Shown: piece after piece, positions 1-11,500 of the stretch
How the letters are laid out: the number at the start of each line of letters is the position of its first letter
Numbering within the stretch: the stretch's first letter is position 1
Assembly (NCBI GenBank): GCA_039033995.1
Contig: JBCCBP010000001.1
Span: forward strand, 253,691 to 317,690
Reading direction: 5' to 3'
DNA length: 64,000 nucleotides
Source: CALBPI01 sp039033995
GTDB lineage: Bacteria; Pseudomonadota; Gammaproteobacteria; Steroidobacterales; Woeseiaceae
Notes under the pieces: generated by a model
Database searches by the model: none
The model's input: the letters and a program-made list of their open reading frames with translations, nothing else
Told to the model about the DNA's origin: nothing
Position numbers and translations under genes: made by a program

Positions 1-422
1 ACGGGTTATGCCGTTCGTTGACGCAGTCCCACTTTGGGCGCGTATTGCGAGCTCTGCGCGACGCCGAACCTAAAACGCGATTTCTGGGCTACGCTGTCGA
101 GCGCTACAAATTGGCTGTATTCGTGTTCTCTGCAATGCTCGCGGGCGTCGCTGGCGCACTCTATGTGCCTCAGGCAGGCATCATCAATCCCAGTGAGTTT
201 CAGCCATTGAACTCGATCGAGGCGGTCGTGTGGGTCGCTATTGGTGGGCGGGCAACACTCAGCGGCGCCGTGCTCGGCGCGGTATTCGTCAATGCGGCCA
301 AAACACAGTTCACCGCCTGGTTTCCCGAGGCTTGGCTATTTGCACTGGGTGGTCTGTTCATACTTGCCACGCGTTTTCTACCACAAGGTCTGCTAGGGCT
401 GATGACGAGGTCGCGCTCATGA
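1..422 (+). CDS. urtC: Urea ABC transporter permease UrtC, 3' end only
   Basis: C-terminal part of an inner-membrane permease of the branched-chain/urea ABC family; the gene begins before the window, and the reading frame is open from base 3. The visible ~140 residues carry the FGRVL.A.RD cytoplasmic loop (residues that contact the ATPases in this family), then a membrane segment around AGVAGALY, the IGGRATLSGAVLGA segment and a final hydrophobic helix. This order is typical of UrtC rather than LivM, and the two ATPase genes that follow match UrtD and UrtE. The stop codon overlaps the urtD start in ATGA, so translation is probably coupled. Confidence 0.9.
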   Translation, partial: GLCRSLTQSHFGRVLRALRDAEPKTRFLGYAVERYKLAVFVFSAMLAGVAGALYVPQAGIINPSEFQPLNSIEAVVWVAIGGRATLSGAVLGAVFVNAAKTQFTAWFPEAWLFALGGLFILATRFLPQGLLGLMTRSRS

Positions 423-1180
423 GTGCGGCGATCGATACGCGTCACGGCGTCATGCTCTATATGGAAGACGTGAATGTCAGTTTCGACGGCTTTCAGGCGC
501 TGAACAACTTGTCGTTAACGCTAGATGACGGCGAGCTGCGCTGTTTGATCGGCGCCAATGGTGCAGGTAAGACGACAATGATGGATGTGATCACTGGCAG
601 AACGCGACCGGATAGCGGGCAGGTTTGGTTTGGCCAGACTATCGACTTGCTGAAGCAGCGCGAGTCGGATGTAGCGCGCCTAGGCATCGGGCGTAAGTTC
701 CAGAAACCAACGGTTTTCGAAATGCATACGGTACTCGAAAATTTGGCGCTCGCGCTTATGCCCAACAAGGGCGTATTGCGTGCTCTGCGCTTTCGACCAA
801 ATACCGTTCAACGTGCGCGAATGGAAGAGTTGCTGGAGACGATGGGCCTGGAGGCGCTGTGCGATCGATTGGCAGGCACACTGTCGCACGGTCAAAAACA
901 ATGGCTGGAGATTGGCATGTTGCTGGCGCAGGACCCACGCCTGTTGTTGGTAGATGAGCCGGTGGCCGGGATGACACCAAGTGAAACCGAGAAGACAGCG
1001 GAGTTGCTGAAGTCACTGGCGGGTGAGCACACGATCTTGCTTGTCGAGCACGACATGGCTTTCGTGCGTTCGTTGGCGAAGAGAGTGACCGTCCTACATG
1101 AGGGTTCGGTGCTCGCTGAAGGCAGTATGCATGATGTGCAGAATAACGCCGACGTTATTCGTGTTTATCTGGGCGAGTGA
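419..1180 (+). CDS. urtD: Urea ABC transporter ATP-binding protein UrtD
   Basis: ATPase of 253 residues that powers urea uptake with UrtC/UrtB in the inner membrane. Walker A is GANGAGKTT, the signature LSHGQKQWLEIG and Walker B LLLVDEP; GIGRKFQKPTVFE after the Q-loop is characteristic of UrtD. The ATG at 419 was chosen because it overlaps the urtC stop by four bases and gives the normal family N-terminus; the frame is open further upstream, but only inside urtC. It overlaps urtE by four bases. Expected to be nitrogen-regulated in this family; no NtrC site is visible here because the operon promoter lies outside the window. Confidence 0.93.
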   Translation: MSAAIDTRHGVMLYMEDVNVSFDGFQALNNLSLTLDDGELRCLIGANGAGKTTMMDVITGRTRPDSGQVWFGQTIDLLKQRESDVARLGIGRKFQKPTVFEMHTVLENLALALMPNKGVLRALRFRPNTVQRARMEELLETMGLEALCDRLAGTLSHGQKQWLEIGMLLAQDPRLLLVDEPVAGMTPSETEKTAELLKSLAGEHTILLVEHDMAFVRSLAKRVTVLHEGSVLAEGSMHDVQNNADVIRVYLGE

Positions 1181-1875
1181 TGATTGCGGTAACGGCGCTC
1201 AATCAGTACTACTCCGGCAGCCATATCCTGCGCGATGTTTCGATCTCGCCAGCGGCTGGGAAGATCACTGGGCTGTTGGGTAGAAACGGGGTCGGCAAGA
1301 CAACCCTGCTGCAATGTGTGCTCGGTCATTTGGCAATCTCCAGTGGCGATATCACTTTGGGTGATCAATCGGTTTCGGCGTTGTCTCCCGAAGCGCGCGC
1401 GTCGCTTGGCATCGCGCTCGTACCACAAGGGCGAATGATATTTCCGCATTTGACGGTTAGCGAGAATTTACAGGTTGCTTTGGCGGCACGTGTTGATCGC
1501 AAGCGCCAAGTGCCCGACATCGTCTATGCGTTGTTTCCGGTACTGCATGATATGGGGGAAAGGCTCGGCGGTGATTTGTCAGGTGGTCAGCAACAACAAC
1601 TGGCAATTGCGCGCGCACTGGTACAAGAACCCAAGGTGTTGTTATTGGATGAGCCTTGCGAAGGCATCCAACCGTCGATCGTCGAGGAGATCGGTCGTAG
1701 TATCCGACTTCTGAATCGCGAGTTAGGGATGACGATATTGCTCGTTGAGCAGCGTGTTGGATTCGTTCGCCGCACAGCCGATGCGTTCTATATCATGGAG
1801 CGCGGTGGGATTTGTGCACAAGGCCAGATTGATGCGTTGAGTGATGAACTCGTGAATCAGTACTTGCGGGTGTGA
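1177..1875 (+). CDS. urtE: Urea ABC transporter ATP-binding protein UrtE
   Basis: Second ATPase of the urea transporter, 232 residues. LNQYYSGSHIL near the N-terminus, Walker A GRNGVGKTT, signature LSGGQQQQLAIARAL and Walker B VLLLDEP are all present, and the length is normal for UrtE. It is the last gene of the operon, as is usual for urtABCDE. The start ATGA overlaps the urtD stop. A gene scrap on the opposite strand abuts its 3' end, which suggests a past rearrangement just downstream; no clear terminator hairpin was found. Confidence 0.93.
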   Translation: MMIAVTALNQYYSGSHILRDVSISPAAGKITGLLGRNGVGKTTLLQCVLGHLAISSGDITLGDQSVSALSPEARASLGIALVPQGRMIFPHLTVSENLQVALAARVDRKRQVPDIVYALFPVLHDMGERLGGDLSGGQQQQLAIARALVQEPKVLLLDEPCEGIQPSIVEEIGRSIRLLNRELGMTILLVEQRVGFVRRTADAFYIMERGGICAQGQIDALSDELVNQYLRV

Positions 1876-1947
1876 CTGGGAGTCACAATGCGGACACCGC
1901 GTATCTCTGTCGACTAAGCCGGCTCTCTGGCAGCACTCGATGTCGGC

Positions 1948-2079
1948 TCCGCTGGCGATCGAAAGTGTCGGATTCGCGGGCGGTGTTGTATTGCTGTCTT
2001 CGCCGCCACCGCCACCACAGGCCGCGAGTCCCGCAGCCAGCAAGATTATCGTCAGAAAGTTGCATCGCCGAATGTCCAT
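1948..2079 (-). pseudogene. Orphan 5' end of a lipoprotein gene
   Basis: An ATG at 2079 with an AAGGGA ribosome site a few bases upstream opens a clear lipoprotein signal: MDIRRCN, a hydrophobic stretch, lipobox LAAC and a run of glycines, then a Pro/Thr linker ending TLSIAS. This is the same design as the Calx-beta lipoprotein at 46468-49902 (lipobox LTAC, Gly run, PTLSIAD). After about 44 residues the match to anything protein-like stops and the frame runs antisense into urtE. Read as a truncated gene whose body was deleted; a small secreted lipopeptide cannot be excluded. Confidence 0.5.
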
Positions 2080-2212
2080 GCGGTGTTCCCTTTTTCGAGT
2101 AGTGAGCGCACACACATTGCGCCGTCATAGGGGTTAACACCGTTTGTTAGTCAATCAGCTCACGAGTTTTCGATCGAACAGGAATCTGCCTTCAGTTGGC
2201 ATTCCGTTTTCT

Positions 2213-2341
2213 TCAAGTATCGGTAATGGAATTGTCTATGCGCCCGCTCGTCAAGATGAGGTTGAGGTAGTCATCAGGCAGCGGGATCGTGCCTAGCCGT
2301 TCTTGCCGGCTTAGCCTAAATGGGTCAGCGCCCAGGGTTTG
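2213..2341 (-). other. Possible C-terminal gene fragment in the 2080-2515 intergenic stretch
   Basis: The 436 bases before the giant autotransporter gene hold no convincing full gene. On the minus strand a 42-codon open stretch between a TAG and a TGA reads like protein (DPFRLSRQERLG, then PLPDDYLNLIL) but has no start codon. I do not recognise it. It may be the far end of the gene whose start survives at 2079, or of another lost gene; chance is also possible at this length. The rest of the stretch should contain the autotransporter promoter, which I could not place with confidence. Confidence 0.2.
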
Positions 2342-2515
2342 CTAGTTTCATATCGGTGTCGCACTATGGGTCAAAGGGCAGCATCTGCCCGCTCCAAACG
2401 GTGTCGTGGTCCCTTTGCGATACCTTGTTTCTACTTTTTTGGGCATTACGCCGAGAGTTTCGCGCTTTGTATTGATAACGATCTAAAAAAATCACTGGGA
2501 TGCCAGGGAGCTGCC

Positions 2516-5500
2516 ATGAACCGAGACACCAAATCTCTTTTCGATACTGGACTGCGTGGGTTGACGACGCTGCTCCTCGTTCTTGCTGGCGGCCACGCAC
2601 TGCCAGCTCTGGCAGACTGTTCGGACCCGGATGATCTTGCTGCTGCAATGCAACCAGGCCCGACGACCGTCGCCGATGACTGCGTGTTGAACCCCGTCAA
2701 TGGCGAGCCGGCAACGGTCGTCCAGATCATCGTTGACGATCAGGGCTTGCCAACCTATGCGTTTACCGATGCGGGTGATCTCATTCTGATGCGTTTCGAA
2801 GTGGATGATCGCATCGCTTGCGTTGAACCTGATGAAGGCACACAAGCATGTGATGTATACATCGTTCGCGAGCAAAATATCAATCCGACGACGATGCTTG
2901 TCGACACGGTGCAGCTGCAGTTGGAGCAGCCGGTGGATCCCGACAATCCGGACGCGCCGCAACCGCCCATCAACACAGAAATGCTGGTGCAAAGCGACGG
3001 TGGTGCGCTTGACCAAGAGGCTGACGCCAATGCCGAAACGCCTGGCGATCCGGCCGTCCCGGTGGAACAGGACCTGAATGCGCGAGGTCGTATTGACGAA
3101 CAAGCTACAGGTGCAGGTGGCCGCAACGGTGCAGTCGCCTATGGCGTTGACATTTGTTTCCCGTTCATCGGCTGCGTGACTGTCGGGCGTCGGGGATCCG
3201 ACGGTGGCCGCGGCGCGGCGGGTCCCGATCTGAATTTTGACGTCGGTGAAACCCACGGTGATATTCGCACCACCGGGAGTGGTGAAGACGGCATCCGGTT
3301 GGTCAGCACCGGTGGTCGAGGCGGCACCGGCAGTTCGACAGTAGTCAGTAGCTTCGGCCCGTATGACGGCGGCGATGGTGGCGATGGCGGCGACATCGAT
3401 CTGACGAATCGTGTTGCGATCACAACGACGATGGACAACTCGCACGGCATTGCGGTGTTGAGCCGTAGCGGCCGAGGCGGCGACGGTGGTGATTCGATTC
3501 TCGGCACCGGTGGTGGCGGTGCCGGTGGCGCAACAGCGGGTGGGGTCGTGATGGTTGAAAACGCCGGCGCCATTCTTACGGAAGGTGACAACTCGCACGG
3601 CATTTTGGCTCAAAGCGTCGGCGGCTCCAGCGGCAATGGTGGCGACAGCTGGGGCATTGTCGGGCGCTCGGGCAGCGGCACATCTGGCGGCGCTGGTGGC
3701 GCTGTGACCGTTAACAACGATGGTGTTATTCAGACGCTGGGTGCCGGCTCGCATGGCATTCTGGCTCAGAGTATCGGCGGTACTGGCGGCGATGGTGGCA
3801 ATAGTACGGGCATTATTGCGCTGGGCGACCAAGGTGACGGAGAGGACGACAATCCCGGTGGCAGCGCAGGCGCGGTGACGATCACCAACGGCGCAACGGG
3901 TGCTATCGAAACAGCCGGTGATTTTTCGGTGGGCGTGCTCGGCCAGAGTATCGGCGGTGGCGGCGGCAACAGTGGTCGGGCCACCGGCATCGTTGTTCTC
4001 GGTTCAAACTCCAGTGAAGGTGGCAGTGGTGACGCCGTCGATATCACCAACGAAGCGGGTGCGCAGATCGCGACAGCGGGGGTCGAGTCGCATGCCATCC
4101 TTGCCCAGAGTATTGGCGGTGGCGGTGGTAACGCCGGTGGTGTTACGGGCCTCGTTGCTATTGGTGGCGAGGCGGGTTCCGGTAGCGACGGTGGCAGCGT
4201 AGAGGTGACCAACGCAGGGTCAATTTCCACGGCGGGCGACGGCGCGCGCGGCATATTCTCGCAGAGTATCGGTGGCGGTGGCGGGACGGGCAGCCGCGCG
4301 AACGGTGCGGTTGCGATTGGCGGCACTGGTGGTGCGTCCTCTCTTGGTCTGGATGTCACCGTCAGCAATAGTGGGGACATAGTGACGCTTGGTGATCGCG
4401 CGGTCGCGATTCAGGCGCAGAGTATCGGTGGCGGCGGCGGCGACGGTGGGTCAACAACAGGAAGCTTTACAATCGGTGGCCTTGCCAGTGCCGGCGGCGA
4501 TGCGAATACCGTCAGTGTGACGCATAGCGGCAGGATTTCGACCGGCGGTAGCGGCGGCGGTGACGATGCGATCGGCATACTCGCAGAATCGATCGGCGGC
4601 GGTGGCGGAAATGGCGGCTCGTCCGTGTCGGGCGGCTTTGTCGCGGGCTCCTCGATTGGCGGGCTCGGCGGTGGAGGCGGCGACGGCGGTGAAGTGGTGG
4701 TGACCCTTGCGTCTGCCGATGCATCCGCACCGGCTGCTGTCGAGACGAACGGAGACCGCGCAATCGGTATTCTTGCGCAGAGTGTTGGCGGTAGTGGTGG
4801 TAACGGCGGCGCTGCCGCGCAGACCACGGCTAGTTCGGTCCTCGCTGTGTCGACAGCAATCGGTGGCGATGGCAGCGGCGGTGGCGACGGCAACACGGCA
4901 ACGTTGAACGGTTCCGGCACAATATCGACCCGTGGCAATAGTGCGACGGGTGTCTTGCTGCAGTCCGTTGGCGGCGGCGGCGGCAATGGCGGCACAACAG
5001 TTGCGTCGTCAGCTCAGGCTGGGGCGTTGGGTGCATCGGCGGCCATCACTGTTGGTGCATCGGGTGGTACCGGGGGTATCGGCGGATCGGTTAACAGCGA
5101 TTTTGCTGGCGCAATCACGACTACTGGCGATGCGTCTCTGGCATTCATCGCGCAATCGGTTGGCGGCGGTGGTGGCAATGGTGGGACGACCGTTGGCTCA
5201 GCACTCAATGTCTCAGCCGGCGGTGGTGCGGCGGCATCGACGGCGATTGGTGGTTCCGGGGGCACGGGCGGCGATGGCGGTATCGTGAATGTGACGTTGG
5301 GCGACGATGCGAGCGATACCTTGCGTACGCAAGGCGCACAGTCCGGCGGCGTGTTGATTCAGAGTGTCGGTGGCGGTGGCGGTAATGGTGGGCTCACGGT
5401 CGCCGGTGCGGTGTCCGGTTCGGCCGGTATTGACGGTGCGATATCGACCGCGATCGGTGGCGACGGCGGTGGCGCTGGCATCGGTCGCGAAGTAACGGCT

Positions 5501-8500
5501 GTTATCGGATCGAATGTCATCACGCAAGGTGATCTGTCGACAGCGATCACGGTGCAATCCGTAGGCGGCGGCGGTGGCAACGGTGGTACAGCGGTTGCCG
5601 CCGGAGCGGCGCTCAGTGGTGTCGGTAGTCTGAGTGTATCGACGGCGCTTGGCGGCGCAGCGGGTGGCGGTGGCAATGGCGGCGATGCTACCGCAACCAT
5701 CGGTGGCGATGACGCGAATCAGATCGAAACCTCCGGCGTGCGTTCGACCGCGGTGCTGGTGCAAAGCATCGGTGGTGGCGGTGGCAACGGTGGCACCAGT
5801 GTCGGGGCGGGATTGTCTGTTGGCGTTGGTACGATCGGTGGCGCGATTTCGACATCCATAGGCGGCTCTGGCGGTCAGGGCGGCGATGGCGCACTCGCTG
5901 ATGCCAGCGTCGCATCGAATATTGTGACCAACGGCGAATCTGCAGACGGCGTGATCGTGCAGTCCATCGGTGGCGGTGGCGGCAATGGTGGCGTTTCCGT
6001 GGCGCCGGCGATCGGCGGCGGTGGTGCAGGCGGCGCGGCGGTTTCTACTTCGCTCGGCGGCTCTGGTGATGCGGGCGGCAATGGTGGTGTGGCGACACTG
6101 GATTTCGACGGTAGCGTAGAAACCCGGGGTGCTAATTCCACCGGTTTGTTGGTGCAAAGCGTCGGCGGCGGCGGCGGTAACGGTGGCGGCTCGGTATCCG
6201 CGAGTCTTGCCGTCGGCGGTGTCGCTGGGCTTTCGGTCTCGACGAGTATTGGTGGCAGCGGCGGCGGCGGTGGCGATGGCGGCCAGGACGATCTGACGGA
6301 TCCGGTCGCGCCGGACCTTCTGCCAGAACTCTATGCGGTCAACCTGAGCGCTGATGGTGACGTGACGACGCGGGGTAGCAACTCGTCCGGCATCTTGTCG
6401 CAGAGTATTGGCGGCGGCGGCGGCAATGGCGGGTATGCGATCGCTGCGTCAGGTGCGATCGGCGGCAACGCCCTTGCGGTGGCTATCGGCATTGGCGGCG
6501 CTGGAGAAGGCGGTGGCGATGGCAAGGATGTGTCGTCGCTGTCATTCGCTGACGTGCAGACATTCGGCGATGACTCGGCGGCCATTACTGCACAGAGTAT
6601 TGGCGGCGGTGGCGGTAATGGTGGTTACAACGTGTCCGCCGCGTTGTCCGGTTCGGTCGGTGGCAGCGGCGCGGTGTCGGTCGGTGTCGGTGGCTCGGGC
6701 GGCGGCGCAGGCGATGGCGGCAAGGTGCTGTCGATCTCGAACGGGACGATTACCACGAGCGGCGATCGCTCGGTGGGTTTCCTGACGCAGAGCGTTGGCG
6801 GCGGTGGCGGTAACGGCGGCGCCAGTATTGCTGCGAATGGTTCGGTTGGTACAGGCGTTAGCGCGGCGTTGAGTGTTGCGGTTGGCGGCAGCGGTGCAGG
6901 GGGCGGTGCCGGTGCGTTGGTTGATGCCCAATCCCGTGGCGATATCGTGACGCTCGGCGAGCAGTCGGTCGGTGTGCTGGCACAGAGCGTTGGCGGCGGT
7001 GGTGGTAACGGTGGTATGAGCATCGCCGGTTCGTTGTCATTAGCTGGCGGCGGTGGTGGTGGCGGTGCCATTGGCATTGGCGGCAGCGGTGCAGGCGGTG
7101 GCAACGGCGGTCTTGTACGACTCAGTGTTGACAACGATGTTGTCACAACGGGTACAAACTCTAGCGCCGTGATTGCGCAAAGTGTCGGCGGCGGTGGCGG
7201 CAACGGCGGTTTGGCTATCGGCATTGGTGCATCGGGCACAGGGTCCGTGAGTCTCGCCGCCGGTGTGGGTATCGGCGGCAGTGGTGACGGTGGTGGCAAC
7301 GGCGATGCCACGTCAGCTCGCGTCAACGGCACGATCATGACGGAAGGCAACAGCGCCGTTGGCGTACTGACGCAATCGGTTGGCGGTGGTGGCGGCAACG
7401 GTGGCATTGGTATCGGTGGCGCCGTGTCCGTCGGCAGTTCCGGCAGTTCCGGCAGTGGTGCGGTGTCAGTCGGTGTCGGCGGCTCAGGCGGCGGCGGCGG
7501 AGACGGCGGCGCAGTGCTCAGCGACGTCTCCGGCTATGTTCAGACACGCGGCGATAACTCGGTCGGTGTGCTGACGCAGAGTGTCGGTGGTGGTGGCGGC
7601 AATGGTGCGACGGCGGTCGGCGCCTCACTGAGCGGAGGAACAACCAGCGGCGCTGTCGCCGTTGCGGTCGGTGGCTCCGGCGACACCGGTGGTGACAGTG
7701 TTGCTGCGACCAGCACGCTGACTGCCGGTGTTGTGACCACCGGCAATCGCTCCAACGCCGTCATGACGCAATCGGTCGCCGGCGGCGGCGGTAATGGTGG
7801 TGTATCGGTGGCCGGTGCCGTCAACTTGAGTCAGGGCTCAGGCGGCGCATTGGCCGTTGGCGTAGGCGGCTTCGGCGCGGCCGGCGGTAACGCGGGCGAC
7901 GTCGAGAGCATCGTTGAGACGACCTTGGACAATTCGCAAATTGCAACGATGGGGGATGAGTCGACAGCGATCGTTGCCCAGAGTATTGGTGGCGGCGGTG
8001 GCAACGGCGGGCTCAACGTCTCTGCGGCTGTCAACATGTCGAGCAGCAGTGGTGCCGCCGTGGGCGTTGGAATTGGCGGTTTCGGCGGTGGCGGCGGCGA
8101 CGCCGGTAACGTGGTGTTGGATGTCAGCGCCGATGTTGTGACCGAAGGTAGTGATTCGCACGGACTCATGGCTCAGTCGTTGGGTGGTGGTGGCGGCAAT
8201 GGCGGCATCAACGTCACGGGCGCGTTGAACATGACCAGCACTGGCAGCGGCGCTTCCGCTGCGGTGGGCGTTGGCGGTTTCGGCGGCACCGGCGGCATTG
8301 CCGGCAACGTCGATGTCGATTTCGCCGGCGCGCTGGTGGCTCGCGCGGGTGCCGACGATAGCCCCGGTTCGCATGGCATCATCGCGCAGTCAATCGGTGG
8401 TGGCGGTGGCAACGGCGGTGTCAATGTCGCTGCTGGTTTGTCGTTCACTTCATCGACCGGCGCTGGTGACGGCAATGCTCTGTTAGTCGGCATTGGCGGG

Positions 8501-11500
8501 TTTGGTGGCGGTGGCCAGTCGGCCGGCATGGTCGATGTGTTCGTTGCCGATGGCAGCAGCATCAGTGCCAATGGCGATGAGCGTTCATCGATCTTTGCTC
8601 AGAGCGTCGGCGGTGGCGGGGGCAATGGCGGCGTGAATGTCAGTCAGGGCATTGCGAGCGATGCAGCGCTCGTGTTTGGTATGGGTGGTTTTGGCGGTGC
8701 CGGGGGTGCGGCACAAACCGTCACCGTGAATTCCGGCGCCGATCTATTTACCAACGGACGTGAAGCGCATGGCATCTTCGCGCAGAGCCTCGGAGGCGGC
8801 GGCGGTAATGGCGGATTGAACGTCAGCGGCGCACTGACATTCTCCGAGCAAACCAGCGTTCCTACGTTAACTTTTGGTATGGGCGGTTTCGGTGGTGACG
8901 GCAACATCAGTGCACTGGTTGACGTGACGCAGCGTGGCACGGTTGTGACGCAGGGGGATCAGGCTCACGGTATTTTCGCGCAGAGTCTTGCCGGTGGCGG
9001 AGGCAATGGCGGCGTGAATATCAGCAATGCGTTGAATTTTTCCGGCGCCACCGACAACGGTGCGTATCAGAGTCTGTCGATGGTCGTTGGTATTGGCGGT
9101 CATGGTGGCCTAGGCGCGAACGCGGGCAATGCGAGCGTGACGTCGTTTGGTGATCTGTTCACATCGGGTCATGGTGCGCGCGGCATCCTCGCACAAAGCA
9201 TTGGCGGCGGTGGTGGTAACGGTGGGCTCAATTTCTCGGGCAATGTTGCCAAGCGCAGCTCGTTGGTCACGATGGGTATCGGTGGTTTCGGCGCAGGTGC
9301 TGGCAATGCAGGATCGGCGACGGTACTTCGCGGCGATGAGAATGAGGCGGCTGGCATGATCGTGACGGATGGTGTCGGCGCGATCGGAATCGAGGCCACA
9401 AGTATTGGCGGTGGTGGTGGCAACGCAGGCGCCAATATTGTCGCGGCGCTGGTGTTGGCGGAAGAGGGTACCGATGAGCCCGCTGCAGACGATGAGGACA
9501 GAGAGCGGCCGCGCCACTCGGGCGTCGATGATGAAGTATTCACCAACTATGACGCGGTCATTGCAGAACTGAACGGCCGCAATGCGACCGAGGACAGCGA
9601 GCCTGCAGAAAACGACAGCAGTCAATCCCGCTACGCGGTACAGGTTGCTATTGGTGGCGCCGGCGGCGGTGCCGGCAACGGCGCCGAGGCGCGCGTTGAC
9701 AACTATGGCGACATCGCCACGTTGCAAGAAAGAAGCCACGGCATCCTCGCGCAGAGTATTGGCGGTGGTGGTGGTAACGCCGCACTCAATGTCGCGCTGA
9801 CATTTCTTGATGAAGATGCCGAACATCGCGGTCTGAATCTTTCTCTGGGTGGCGCTACGGGCGATGGCGGTATTGGTGGCGCTGTCAATGTGGTTCATGA
9901 CGGCGCGATCGAAACGCTTGCTAACGATTCCTATGGCATTCTCGCGCAGTCAATCGGCGGTGGCGGCGGCAACGTCGGTGCAACGATTGATGTTGAAGAG
10001 GCCGCCGACGGTGACCTGTCTATCTCGCTCGGTCGGCGTGGTGGTGTTGGTGGTCAGGGCGGCGCGGTCGATGTGATTGCCAACGGCAGCATCGTGACGC
10101 GCGGCGATCGGTCCTGGGGCGTGCTCGCGCAGAGTCTGGGCAACGGTGGCGGCAACAGCGGCGTCACGAGTATTGCCGGTAGTACCGACAGTGACGCTAG
10201 CATGAATTTTTCTTTCGGCCTCGAGGGTGCGGACGGCGGTGACGGTGGCGCGGCGTCGATCGACGTCCAGGGTCTCGTCGTGACCGAAGGCACCGATGCG
10301 CATGCGGTATTCGCGCAGTCGGTCGGTGGTGGCGGCGGCAACGCTGGTGACATCGGCAGCGACGCGGCAAGCATCGCGTTCTCACTGGGTGGCGATGGGG
10401 GTATTGGCGGCATTGGCGGCATGGTCGATATCACCAGTGGCGCCGAGGTCATGACAACAGGCACCGGCGCGATAGGTATTTTTGCTCAGAGTATCGGCGG
10501 TGGTGGCGGCAATGGTGGCAAGTCCGAGGCTGAGACCGACGGTAGCGATGCATCTTTGGCGATCAACCTCGGTGGTTCCGGTGGCGATGGTGCGCGCGGC
10601 GGTACAGTGGAAATTGACAACACAGGTGTCGTCATGACACGCGGCGATAACGCGCACGCGATTTTCGCCCAAAGCTTGGGTGGCGGAGGCGGCAACGCCG
10701 GCATGACGGTGACTACGTTTGGCTCGAGCGGCAACGATGAGAGCGGTAGCACGCAGTTGGCGATGAACGTCGGTGGCTCTGGCGGTGACGGCGCAGAAGG
10801 CAACGTGGTGACTGTCATCAATAGTGGTAGCGTGCAAACCGAAGGCGCTCGCGCGGCTGGCATCTATGCCCAGTCCGTCGGCGGTGGCGGCGGCAACGCC
10901 AATCAGGTTATCACGGCATTGTTAGACGCAGGCGTCACGGTCAGTCTTGGGCTCGGCGGTAACGGCGGTGAAGGGGGTGCCGGCAATGATGTCACTGTCG
11001 ACAACATTGTCGACGCAGCGGGCAATGTTGGACGTATCGTGACTACCGGCGACAGTGCACACGGCATTGTTGCGATGAGCATTGGTGGCGGCGGTGGTAA
11101 CGGCGCCAATGTGATTTCGATGGTTGCCGATGAAGACCTGGACGAGGATTCGAGCGACACGCAGGCGAGCAGTGCCACGTCGATGAACATCGGTGGTAGC
11201 GGCGGTATGGGCGGCGTCTCCGGCCTTGTGACCGTCAACAATGATGGTGAAATCGTGACGCTCGGTCGTCAGTCGCACGGTGTTTTTGCACAATCGATTG
11301 GCGGTGGGGGTGGCAATGGTGGAATCGTGTTTGTTCAAGGCAACGATTCGTTGGCCGCGATCGCCTCGGTTGACCAGAATATTTCCATTGGTGGCAACGG
11401 TGGCGAAGGCAACCTGTCAGGAGATGTCATCGTTAACAATAGCGGCGCGATTGATGTTGCTGGCGACGGTGCGTACGGCGTTTTCGCCCAGTCGATCGGC

